Shown here in pieces: positions 1 to 6,093 of a stretch of DNA of 10,981 nt. The stretch comes from JBKPRX01 sp046734795. GTDB lineage: Bacteria; Actinomycetota; Thermoleophilia; Gaiellales; Gaiellaceae. Position numbers and translations under genes: made by a program. Where the stretch lies: assembly GCA_046734795.1 (NCBI GenBank), contig JBKPRX010000165.1:1-10981 (forward strand). Direction: 5' to 3'. Each line of letters begins with the position of its first letter. Within the stretch, counting starts at the first letter, position 1. A model generated the notes under the pieces. That model worked only from the letters and a program-made list of their open reading frames with translations, was not told the DNA's origin and did no database searches.

Positions 1-1
1 G

Positions 2-67
2 CCCACGCGAGAGTTGCGCGACCTGGCGCAGCTTGCGGACACGCTCGACAGCCTCGTCGGCGCCTGA
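2..67 (+). CDS. 3' end of an unidentified gene (partial)
   Basis: An open frame runs in from the window edge and ends at TGA 65-67. The 21 visible residues begin PTRELRDLAQ and end with SLVGA; they look like an amphipathic, helical, leucine- and charge-rich C-terminus. Most third positions are G or C, as in the real genes nearby. The stop lies 43 bp before accD on the same strand, but accD seems to have its own promoter box, so they need not share a transcript. Too little is present to assign a family. Confidence 0.5.
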   Translation, partial: PTRELRDLAQLADTLDSLVGA

Positions 68-98
68 GGGCTGCAACCCGGTCGCGCCGAGACCTGTC

Positions 99-104
99 TA
101 AACT
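99..104 (+). promoter_or_regulatory. Candidate -10 box for leaderless accD transcript
   Basis: TAAACT fits the actinobacterial TANNNT -10 pattern. It ends exactly 6 nt before the accD GTG at 111, which would place transcription start at or next to the first base of the start codon. No Shine-Dalgarno-like purine run precedes the GTG, consistent with leaderless translation. No convincing -35 element is visible at the usual spacing. Confidence 0.45.
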
Positions 105-110
105 CGGGCA

Positions 111-950
111 GTGGCCGAGAGCCGGATCGACGTCTCGATCGAGACGAAGAGCGCGCCGCCGCCGGCACCCCGCGATCCGAACACGTGCCCCACGTGTCAC
201 TCGCACTATCGCGACGACGAGCTGGCGGCGAACCTCTACCTGTGCCAGCACTGCGGGCACCACTTCCCGATGCCTGCGCGCGACCGAATTGCCTGGCTCG
301 CGGACGAAGGCTCGTTCGTCGAAGAGGCAACCGGCCTTCGGTCGGAGGATCCACTCGACTTCTTCGACGTTCGTCCGTACACGGAGCGTCTTGCCGAAGC
401 CGAGATGAGCACAGGCCTCGGCGAGGCGATCGTGATCGGCCAGGCATCGCTCGACACTCAGGCGTGCGAGCTCGCCGTGATGGACTTCAACTTCATGGCG
501 GGATCGATGGGAAGCGTCGTCGGCGAGAAGTTCTCTCGCGCCTGCGACTCGGCAATCGAGCGTTCGGTGCCGCTCGTCGCGATTACGAGCTCGGGTGGTG
601 CGCGCATGCAGGAGGGGATCCTCTCGCTGATGCAGATGCCGAAGACCGTGTGCTCAGTCGAGGAGCTGCACGATGCGGGCTGCGCACTCCTCGTCGTGAT
701 GGCCCACCCGACCACTGCGGGCGTGCTCGCGAGCTTCGCGAGCCTCGCCGACGTGGCACTCGCTGAGCCTGGAGCGATGATCGCCTTCACCGGTCCGCGC
801 GTCGTGCAGCAGACGACGCGCGAGAAGCTGCCCGACGACTTCGGCCTCGCCGAGCAGAACCTTCGCTTCGGCCATCTCGACGCGATCGTCAAGCGCTCCG
901 AGCTCCGCCAGACGCTGGCGCAGCTCCTGAGGTTGTTCGGTGCCGAGTGA
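111..950 (+). CDS. accD: Acetyl-CoA carboxylase carboxyltransferase subunit beta
   Basis: With AccA this subunit moves the carboxyl group from carboxybiotin to acetyl-CoA, giving malonyl-CoA for fatty-acid synthesis in the cytoplasm. The 279-residue protein has the family's N-terminal zinc ribbon, with cysteines in CPTC (26-29) and CQHC (45-48). The crotonase-like carboxyltransferase fold follows, with GSMGSVVGEKF at 131-141, the SSGGARMQEG loop at about 160-169, and the AEPGAMIAFTGPR segment. Length is typical for split AccD proteins. The GTG at 111 is chosen because a -10-like box lies 6 nt upstream and only about 25 residues precede the first zinc-ribbon cysteine. The gene overlaps accA by 11 bp, so the two are very probably co-translated. 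The biotin carboxylase and biotin carrier genes are not in the window. Confidence 0.96.
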   Translation: MAESRIDVSIETKSAPPPAPRDPNTCPTCHSHYRDDELAANLYLCQHCGHHFPMPARDRIAWLADEGSFVEEATGLRSEDPLDFFDVRPYTERLAEAEMSTGLGEAIVIGQASLDTQACELAVMDFNFMAGSMGSVVGEKFSRACDSAIERSVPLVAITSSGGARMQEGILSLMQMPKTVCSVEELHDAGCALLVVMAHPTTAGVLASFASLADVALAEPGAMIAFTGPRVVQQTTREKLPDDFGLAEQNLRFGHLDAIVKRSELRQTLAQLLRLFGAE

Positions 951-1872
951 GGCCGAGCTCAGGCTCCGTGATCGGTTGAGCCGCTTGCGCGCCATTCCGC
1001 TGCTCGGTGGCGCACGCGTGTCCGGGGAGCTCGAGCGGCTTCAGCGACAGCTCGACCGGATCCGATCCGAGCCGAGCGAAGAGGACATCTGGCGGTCCGT
1101 CGAGCTCGCGCGTCATCCCGACCGGCCGTACGCGCTCGACTACGTCGAGCGCTTGGTCGACGACTGGTTCGAGCTGCACGGCGACCGCAGCCGTGCAGAC
1201 GACGGCGCGATGGTGGCCGGTCTCGGCAAGTTCGCCGGGCGCACGGTCGTGATCGTCGGCCAGCAGAAAGGCCGCGACATCCAGGAGCGGACGCAGCGGC
1301 AGTTCGGCATGCCGCAGCCCGAGGGCTACCGGAAAGCGATGCGCGCGATGGAGCTCGCGGACCGGCACGGGTTCCCGCTGATCTCGCTCGTCGATACACC
1401 CGGCGCATACCCCGGCGTGCTCGCGGAGCAGCACGGGCAAGGTGGCACGATCGCCTACTCGCAAGCGGCAATGGCCCGCCTCACAATCCCCACTGTCGCC
1501 TGCGTGATCGGCGAAGGCGGGTCGGGCGGCGCGATCGCGATCGCGCTTTCGGATCGCGTGTTGATGCAGGAGAACGCGATCTACTCGGTGATCACGCCCG
1601 AGGGCTGCGCGGCGATCCTCTGGCGCGACGCCAAGCAAGCACCGAAGGCCGCTGCCGCCTTCAAGCCGGACGCGATCCACTGTCTCGAGCTCGGCGTGAT
1701 CGACTCGGTCGTGCCCGAGCCGGACGGTGGAGCGCACCGAAATCCGGATCGCGCGGCCGAGCTGCTCGGCGACGCCATCCGCGACGCGCTCGACGAGCTC
1801 GACGGAATTCCGGGCGACGAGCTGCGCCGCCGCCGCCGGGCCCGTTTCCGGTCGCTCGGCGTCTTTGCGTGA
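940..1872 (+). CDS. accA: Acetyl-CoA carboxylase carboxyltransferase subunit alpha
   Basis: This is the partner of AccD in the heterotetrameric carboxyltransferase. The 310-residue protein starts with a charged helical region (about 1-60), followed by the carboxyltransferase domain. Family landmarks are GDRSRADDGA (81-90), GQQKGRD (107-113), FGMPQPEGYRKAMRAMELA (122-140), VDTPGAYPG (151-159), EGGSGGAIAIALSD (192-205) and the ITPEGCAAILWRDA segment (218-231). The GG pairs in the last regions form the oxyanion hole that stabilises the acetyl-CoA enolate in this family. The GTG at 940 lies inside accD; the 11-bp overlap suggests coupled translation and matched subunit levels. Most well-studied actinobacteria use a single fused carboxyltransferase chain, so the separate AccD and AccA here hint at a deep-branching lineage. 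A hairpin at 1982-2012 may end the transcript. Confidence 0.96.
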   Translation: MPSEAELRLRDRLSRLRAIPLLGGARVSGELERLQRQLDRIRSEPSEEDIWRSVELARHPDRPYALDYVERLVDDWFELHGDRSRADDGAMVAGLGKFAGRTVVIVGQQKGRDIQERTQRQFGMPQPEGYRKAMRAMELADRHGFPLISLVDTPGAYPGVLAEQHGQGGTIAYSQAAMARLTIPTVACVIGEGGSGGAIAIALSDRVLMQENAIYSVITPEGCAAILWRDAKQAPKAAAAFKPDAIHCLELGVIDSVVPEPDGGAHRNPDRAAELLGDAIRDALDELDGIPGDELRRRRRARFRSLGVFA

Positions 1873-1917
1873 CGAACCGGGGCAGATTAGAGCAGATTTC
1901 GGCGGAATCTCCGGCAG

Positions 1918-1947
1918 CTGTCCACACCGTCCACAGGCTTATCCCCG
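1918..1947 (+). promoter_or_regulatory. Cluster of three DnaA-box-like 9-mers
   Basis: Three same-strand 9-mers lie within 30 bp: CTGTCCACA (1918-1926), CCGTCCACA (1927-1935) and TTATCCCCG (1939-1947). Against TTGTCCACA, the form of the DnaA box common in high-GC actinobacteria, the first differs at one base and the second at two. Against TTATCCACA the third differs at two. The first two abut directly and the third follows after 3 bp. The surrounding gap lacks an AT-rich unwinding element and no dnaA or dnaN is nearby, so an origin is unlikely. A DnaA-titrating or regulatory cluster is possible, and chance is not excluded. Confidence 0.35.
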
Positions 1948-1981
1948 GTGGAGGGTATGGCCTGAAAGTCGTACGAGTAAG

Positions 1982-2012
1982 GCGTAAGGCCGGCAAAACA
2001 CCGGCCTCACGC
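1982..2012. terminator. Strong hairpin downstream of accA
   Basis: A 12-bp stem with one mismatch pairs GCGTAAGGCCGG (1982-1993) with CCGGCCTCACGC (2001-2012) around the 7-nt loop CAAAACA. It lies 109 bp after the accA stop and 88 bp before ligD. There is no T-run after it, as is common for hairpin terminators in GC-rich actinobacteria. It could end the accDA transcript, or be the first stem of a structured ligD leader. Confidence 0.45.
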
Positions 2013-2017
2013 GATCG

Positions 2018-2075
2018 ACCCCCGCTGGGTGGAGAGAAGCTTCCCCTCTGCTCGCTCTAACCCGGGTTGGCCCGG
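2018..2075 (+). other. Small hairpins in the region just before ligD
   Basis: After the strong hairpin, the gap holds a 4-bp stem (ACCC 2018-2021 with GGGT 2027-2030) and a 5-bp stem (CCGGG 2062-2066 with CCCGG 2071-2075, loop TTGG). An AGAG/CTCT pairing is possible between them. Together with 1982-2012 this makes a run of local structures up to 25 nt before the ligD start. I do not recognise any known riboswitch or small-RNA consensus here. Short stems such as these are expected by chance in GC-rich DNA. Confidence 0.22.
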
Positions 2076-2100
2076 CTGAAACATGGGGCAGGCTTAGGCA

Positions 2101-4428
2101 ATGGCACTTGAGACGTACAAGCGCAAGCGCGATCCGAAGGCGACGCCTGAGCCGTTCGGCGCCAAGCGGCGCCGTGGCAAGGAGCCGATCTTCGTCGTCC
2201 AGCGTCACGACGCGCGCCGCCTGCACTACGACTTCCGGCTCGAGCGCAACGGCGCCCTCGCGTCGTGGGCTGTGCCGAAAGGCGTTCCGCTCGAGCCCGG
2301 GCAGCGCGCGCTCGCGGTTCACGTCGAAGATCACCCGCTCGACTACGCGACTTTCGAGGGCGAGATTCCGGCAGGTCAGTACGGCGCGGGGACCGTCGAG
2401 ATCTGGGATCACGGGACGTACGAGCTCGTCGAGGAGAAACGCGACGGCGGCCTCACCGTCCGCTTGCACGGCGAGCGGCTCGAAGGCACCTGGACACTCG
2501 TCCCGGCGAAGCTCGACGGCGATCCGAAGAACTGGCTCTTGCTTCGCAAGCGCGAAGACGCGGCACCGGCGCGCGAGCGACGCGAATACGCGCCGATGCT
2601 CGCGACGCCCGAGGATCACGTGCCGAGCGGAGACGGCTGGACGCACGAGATCAAATGGGACGGGTATCGCATCGTCGCCTACCTGCGCGCGGGCGAAGGC
2701 GCGACGCTGAAGACGCGGCGCGGACAGAACTACACCGAGCGCTTCAAGAACGTCGCCAACGCGCTGCCGCGTGCGCTGCGAACTCCCGACTGTGTGCTCG
2801 ACGGCGAGGTGTGCGCGCTCGACGATCGAGGTCGGCCGAGCTTCTCGGCGATGCAGCAAGCGAAGCCTGGGACGCCGATCGTCTACTTCGTCTTCGATGT
2901 GCTCGAGATCGAAGGTGAGCCGCTCGTCGACTTGCCGCTCCGCGAACGGCGTGCGCGGCTCGAAGGGCTGCTCGACAAGCGGAACAAGACCGTTCGTCTC
3001 TCGGAGACGTTCGACGACGGCGAGGCGCTGCTCGCAGCTGCGCGGGATCAGGAGCTCGAAGGCATCCTCTCGAAGCGTGTTGAGTGCCCGTACCGCGTCG
3101 GCCGGCGCACGCGCGAGTGGCTCAAGATCAAGACGCACGGACGGCAGGAGTTCGTCATCTGCGGTTACACGAAGGGCCAGGGTCGCCGGGAGCACAGCTT
3201 CGGGTCGCTCGTGCTCGGTGTGTATCGCGACGGCGAGCTCGGGTACGTCGGCAACGTCGGCACGGGCTTCAACGACGCGACGATTCGCGAGCTGCTCGCC
3301 AAGCTTCGGCCGCTCGAGCGGAAGACGCCGCCGTTCCGCGAGCCGCCGAAGATGCCGCGCGTGCGGAAGAGCGACGTCGTGTGGGTCGAGCCGAAGCTCG
3401 TCTGCGAAGTCGAGTTCGTCGAATGGACGCACGACAACCGCCTCCGCGCCCCGTCGTTCCAAGGGCTCCGCGAAGACAAGACAAGCGAGGAGGTCGAGCG
3501 CGAGTCGCCGCCGCGCCAGACGAAGGTCGGAAGCGGCCGGAAGCTCCTCGAGCTCTCGAACCTCGACAAGCCGTTCTGGCCGGACGAAGGAATCACGAAA
3601 GGCGACTTGATCGAGTACTACCGCGCAGTCGCGCCCGTGCTCGTGCCGCACTTGCGCGACCGGCCATTCACGATGAAGCGGTATCCGGACGGCTGGCAGG
3701 GCGGGCACTTCTTCCAGAAGGACGCGCCGAAGCACATGCCCGACTGGATACCGACGTTCCGCGCGCTCGTCTCGACGCGCGACCGGCCGCCGCGCAAGAA
3801 GTGGGTCAACTTCCCGCTCGTAAACGACGAGCTGGCGCTCCTGTGGATGGTGAACATGGGCTGCATCGACATGAACCCGTGGTACTCGCGGACCGACAAG
3901 CCGGACCGGCCGGACTTCGTCCTCTTCGATCTCGACCCGTCACCTGACGTCGGCTTCCGCGAGACGGTGCAGGTCGCGCTGCTCGTGAAGCAGGCGCTCG
4001 ACGCGCTGGGACTCGTCTCGTTCGCGAAGACGAGCGGCTCCGAGGGGATGCACGTGCTCGTTCCGGTCGAGCGGCGGCACACCTATGACGACACGCGCCA
4101 CTTCTCGGAGATCGTCGCGGGCGCGATCGCGCGGTCGCATCGCGGTCTCGCGACGACCGAATGGACGAAGGCGAAACGGCGCGGCGTGCTCATCGACTCG
4201 AACCAGAACGGCGAAGGCAAGACCATCGCATCGGTGTACTCCGTCCGCCCGCGGGCGGGTGCGCCGGTCTCGACGCCGCTCCGCTGGGACGAGGTGAACG
4301 AGGACCTGGATCCGCTCTCGTTCACGATGGACGTCGTTCTCGACCGCGTCCGCGAGCACGGCGATCTCTTCGAGGGCGTCTTGACGACGCGACAGCGTCT
4401 CGACAAGGCGCTCGCGTCGCTCGCCTAG
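2101..4428 (+). CDS. ligD: Multifunctional NHEJ DNA ligase LigD (PE-Lig-Pol)
   Basis: This ATP-dependent ligase/polymerase repairs double-strand breaks by Ku-directed non-homologous end joining. The 775 residues contain all three LigD domains. The 3'-phosphoesterase spans about 25-150, with the HDARRLHYDFRLE signature at 36-48 (H42, D44) and a further HxxxH at 74-78. The ligase spans about 160-455, with adenylated lysine K185 in KWDGYR, DGE at 234-236, EGILSK at 320-325 and WLKIK at 340-344. The archaeo-eukaryotic primase-type polymerase spans about 482-770, with metal-binding D610 and D612 in DLDPS, SGSEGMHVLVP at 645-655, and D699 as a likely third acidic residue. The order PE-Lig-Pol is that of Pseudomonas; M. 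tuberculosis LigD is Pol-PE-Lig. MNPW at 591-594 has Asn where I recall His in many polymerase domains. No ku gene is in the window. The ATG at 2101 has only a weak AGG (2090-2092) upstream. The next gene starts 2 bp after the stop. Confidence 0.95.
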   Translation: MALETYKRKRDPKATPEPFGAKRRRGKEPIFVVQRHDARRLHYDFRLERNGALASWAVPKGVPLEPGQRALAVHVEDHPLDYATFEGEIPAGQYGAGTVEIWDHGTYELVEEKRDGGLTVRLHGERLEGTWTLVPAKLDGDPKNWLLLRKREDAAPARERREYAPMLATPEDHVPSGDGWTHEIKWDGYRIVAYLRAGEGATLKTRRGQNYTERFKNVANALPRALRTPDCVLDGEVCALDDRGRPSFSAMQQAKPGTPIVYFVFDVLEIEGEPLVDLPLRERRARLEGLLDKRNKTVRLSETFDDGEALLAAARDQELEGILSKRVECPYRVGRRTREWLKIKTHGRQEFVICGYTKGQGRREHSFGSLVLGVYRDGELGYVGNVGTGFNDATIRELLAKLRPLERKTPPFREPPKMPRVRKSDVVWVEPKLVCEVEFVEWTHDNRLRAPSFQGLREDKTSEEVERESPPRQTKVGSGRKLLELSNLDKPFWPDEGITKGDLIEYYRAVAPVLVPHLRDRPFTMKRYPDGWQGGHFFQKDAPKHMPDWIPTFRALVSTRDRPPRKKWVNFPLVNDELALLWMVNMGCIDMNPWYSRTDKPDRPDFVLFDLDPSPDVGFRETVQVALLVKQALDALGLVSFAKTSGSEGMHVLVPVERRHTYDDTRHFSEIVAGAIARSHRGLATTEWTKAKRRGVLIDSNQNGEGKTIASVYSVRPRAGAPVSTPLRWDEVNEDLDPLSFTMDVVLDRVREHGDLFEGVLTTRQRLDKALASLA

Positions 4429-4430
4429 AG

Positions 4431-5399
4431 ATGCGCGCTGCAGTCGTCGGAGCGGGGTTGATGGGTCGCTGGCACGCCCAGGCGCTTCGCCGGCTCGGCC
4501 AACCCGTGGTCGCGGTCGTCGACCCGAACGTGCAAGCGGCCGATGCGCTTGCGTCCGGTGAGACGCGCTCCTTCACATCGCTCGACGCATGCCTCGAGCG
4601 TGGGGGCGTGGAGGTCGTGCACGTCTGCACGCCCCTCGACGCGCACGCCGAGCTCGTTCGCGCCGCCTTGCGCGCCGGGTGTCATGTCCTCGTCGAGAAG
4701 CCGCTTGCGCCGTCGGTGCCGGAGACTCGAGAGCTGCTCGACGCCGCCGACGAGGCGGGCGTTCTGCTTTCGCCCGTGCAACAGCTCGCGTTCCAGCGCG
4801 GCGTGCGCACGCTGCTGGCCGAACGCGCGCGGCTCGGCGAGCTCGTCCGTGTGACGTACCGAACCTGCTCGGCTGGTGCCGACGGAAAAGCCGGAGCCGC
4901 GCGGCGGGCGGTGCTGACGGAGATCGTGCCGCACTCGGTCTCGCTCCTCTCACGCGTCGTGCCGGGTTTCGACGTCGCGAGCCTCGACCTGCGCGTCTTC
5001 GACGACGACGAGCTCGTGCTCGCCGGCAACACCGGCTCGACGCAGCTCGACGTCTTCATCAGTCTGCGTGGCCGGCCGACGCGAAACGAGCTCGAGGCGA
5101 TTGGCACCGACGGCTCCGCCTGGGCGGATCTCTTCGGCGGCTACTCGGTTTTCGAGAACGGACGAGTGTCGCGCGTCGCGAAGATCGGTCGGCCGTTTCG
5201 ACTCGGCTCGAGCATGGTCGGGCGCGCCGGCGTCAACGCCGCCGTGCGTGCGTCGCGCTGGGAGCCCGCCTATCCGGGTCTGCGCGAGCTGATCCGCGAG
5301 TTCCACGAAGCTGCCGCGAGCGGCGGCGAGCCGCCGATCGCGCGAGCCGAGACTCTTGCGACGGCGGAGCTGATCGACGCCGTGCGCGAACGGGGCTAG
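4431..5399 (+). CDS. Gfo/Idh/MocA-family NAD(P)-dependent oxidoreductase
   Basis: The 322-residue protein has an N-terminal Rossmann fold with GAGLMG at 7-12, an acidic residue ending the second strand (D31), CTPLDAH at 66-72 and the family-defining EKP at 89-91. A C-terminal alpha/beta substrate domain follows, with H168 in EIVPHSVSLL where the family has its catalytic histidine. Members oxidise or reduce sugars, inositols and related alcohols; the substrate cannot be told here. The ATG at 4431, 2 bp after the ligD stop, is preferred. Upstream in-frame starts such as 4161 would lie deep inside ligD, and the Rossmann strand begins at once after 4431. The tight spacing suggests co-transcription with ligD, though no functional link is obvious. 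Its stop shares CTAG (5396-5399) with the opposing acetyltransferase gene. Confidence 0.9.
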   Translation: MRAAVVGAGLMGRWHAQALRRLGQPVVAVVDPNVQAADALASGETRSFTSLDACLERGGVEVVHVCTPLDAHAELVRAALRAGCHVLVEKPLAPSVPETRELLDAADEAGVLLSPVQQLAFQRGVRTLLAERARLGELVRVTYRTCSAGADGKAGAARRAVLTEIVPHSVSLLSRVVPGFDVASLDLRVFDDDELVLAGNTGSTQLDVFISLRGRPTRNELEAIGTDGSAWADLFGGYSVFENGRVSRVAKIGRPFRLGSSMVGRAGVNAAVRASRWEPAYPGLRELIREFHEAAASGGEPPIARAETLATAELIDAVRERG

Positions 5400-6055
5400 A
5401 GCCCGAAGAGCGGCAGCGCCGGCTCGAGGCCTTCGATCTCCACGTCGATCGGGCAGCGCCACTCTTCGCGGCGGAGCTCGACCTCGGTCTCGCCGACCGG
5501 CTCGCCCCGAGGCGCGTACGTGCCGCGGCCGACGATGCGATATCCGAGCTTCTCCGCGATGCGCGCGGAAGCGTCATTGCCGTCGAGATAGCCGGATCGC
5601 GCGACCTCGGCGCCAAGACCGCGAAATGCGAACTCGAGCACCGCGGCGCGCATCTCGGTGCCGTACCCGCGGCGGTGGTGGCCGATCCCGAGCCAGGAGC
5701 CGGTCGAGACCGTGCGCGTCTCGCGAAACGCCTTCCCCTCGACGTCCTGAACCCCCACGAGGGTGCCGCTCGCCCACACCGCGAAAGGCAAAGACCAGCT
5801 CGTCGGTTGCCACGCCTCTCGGCGAGAGCGATAGAAGTCGACGAAGTCGCGTAGCTCCGGATCGTCGGTCCATGGAACAAGGAACGGCATCACGGACGGG
5901 TCGTGGACGCCGCCGAAAGCGAGTTTGCGGAGCGCCGCCACGTCCTCATCCGAGGGCGGATGCAGGATGAGCCGCGGCGTCCGGAGCCACAACGCTCGAA
6001 GGGGGGCTAACCGGTCGGGCGCCAATCCGTCGAAGTTTTCGGACGGGTAGAACAC
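5396..6055 (-). CDS. GNAT-family N-acetyltransferase (RimJ/RimL-like)
   Basis: The protein probably transfers acetyl from acetyl-CoA to an amine; the acceptor is unknown. Residues 24-40 (LRTPRLILHPPSDEDVA) are the typical opening strand and helix of RimJ/RimL-type GNATs. HHRRGYGTEMRAAVLEFAF (126-144) matches the acetyl-CoA pyrophosphate-binding loop and helix. NDASARIAEKLGYRIVGR (160-177) matches the conserved Asn/Ser followed by EKLGF. The 219-residue frame starts with GTG at 6055, with no clear ribosome site. TTG at 5992, just before the first GNAT strand, is an alternative that would shorten the protein by 21 residues and widen the divergent gap. The gene converges on the oxidoreductase (4-bp stop overlap) and diverges from the esterase. 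Confidence 0.88.
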   Translation of the reverse strand: MFYPSENFDGLAPDRLAPLRALWLRTPRLILHPPSDEDVAALRKLAFGGVHDPSVMPFLVPWTDDPELRDFVDFYRSRREAWQPTSWSLPFAVWASGTLVGVQDVEGKAFRETRTVSTGSWLGIGHHRRGYGTEMRAAVLEFAFRGLGAEVARSGYLDGNDASARIAEKLGYRIVGRGTYAPRGEPVGETEVELRREEWRCPIDVEIEGLEPALPLFGL

Positions 6056-6059
6056 GAAC

Positions 6060-6072
6060 CGGCACTGTGCCG
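6060..6072. promoter_or_regulatory. Perfect 13-bp palindrome between divergent genes
   Basis: CGGCAC and GTGCCG form perfect 6-bp arms around a central T. The site lies in the 38-bp gap between the acetyltransferase GTG (6055) and the esterase TTG (6094). Position and symmetry suit an operator for a dimeric regulator acting on one or both genes. No regulator gene is adjacent and only one copy was noticed, so this is a candidate only. Confidence 0.3.
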
Positions 6073-6081
6073 AATTCCAAA

Positions 6082-6089
6082 GGGAGGGG
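6082..6089 (+). promoter_or_regulatory. Ribosome binding site deciding the esterase start
   Basis: GGGAGGGG contains a GGAGG core (6083-6087) that ends 6 nt before TTG at 6094. This is the strongest plus-strand Shine-Dalgarno match in the window. It fixes the esterase start at the TTG rather than the in-frame GTG at 6067, which lies upstream of the site and inside the palindrome. Confidence 0.75.
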
Positions 6090-6093
6090 AATC

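Noticed and set aside
889..1737. Minus-strand open frame opposite accA
   Set aside because: AccA is clear on the plus strand; the minus frame has no family motif and an implausible composition.
1918..1947. Chromosomal replication origin
   Set aside because: Only three imperfect boxes are present, with no AT-rich unwinding region and no dnaA, dnaN, gyr or rpmH nearby. It is kept only as a DnaA-box-like cluster.
1939..3735. Long (598-residue) minus-strand open frame opposite ligD
   Set aside because: Its translation is Arg/Leu/Ala/Val-rich with no recognisable motif, and it lies antisense to a fully conserved LigD. GC-rich coding DNA commonly leaves such frames open.
4161..4430. Upstream ATG extension of the oxidoreductase frame into ligD
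   Set aside because: It would add 90 residues of Arg-rich sequence read out of frame from the conserved LigD C-terminus. The Rossmann fold begins right after 4431.
6067..6093. GTG at 6067 as the esterase start
   Set aside because: It lacks a ribosome site, while the strong GGGAGGGG lies downstream at ideal spacing from TTG 6094. The later start also gives a cleaner signal peptide.
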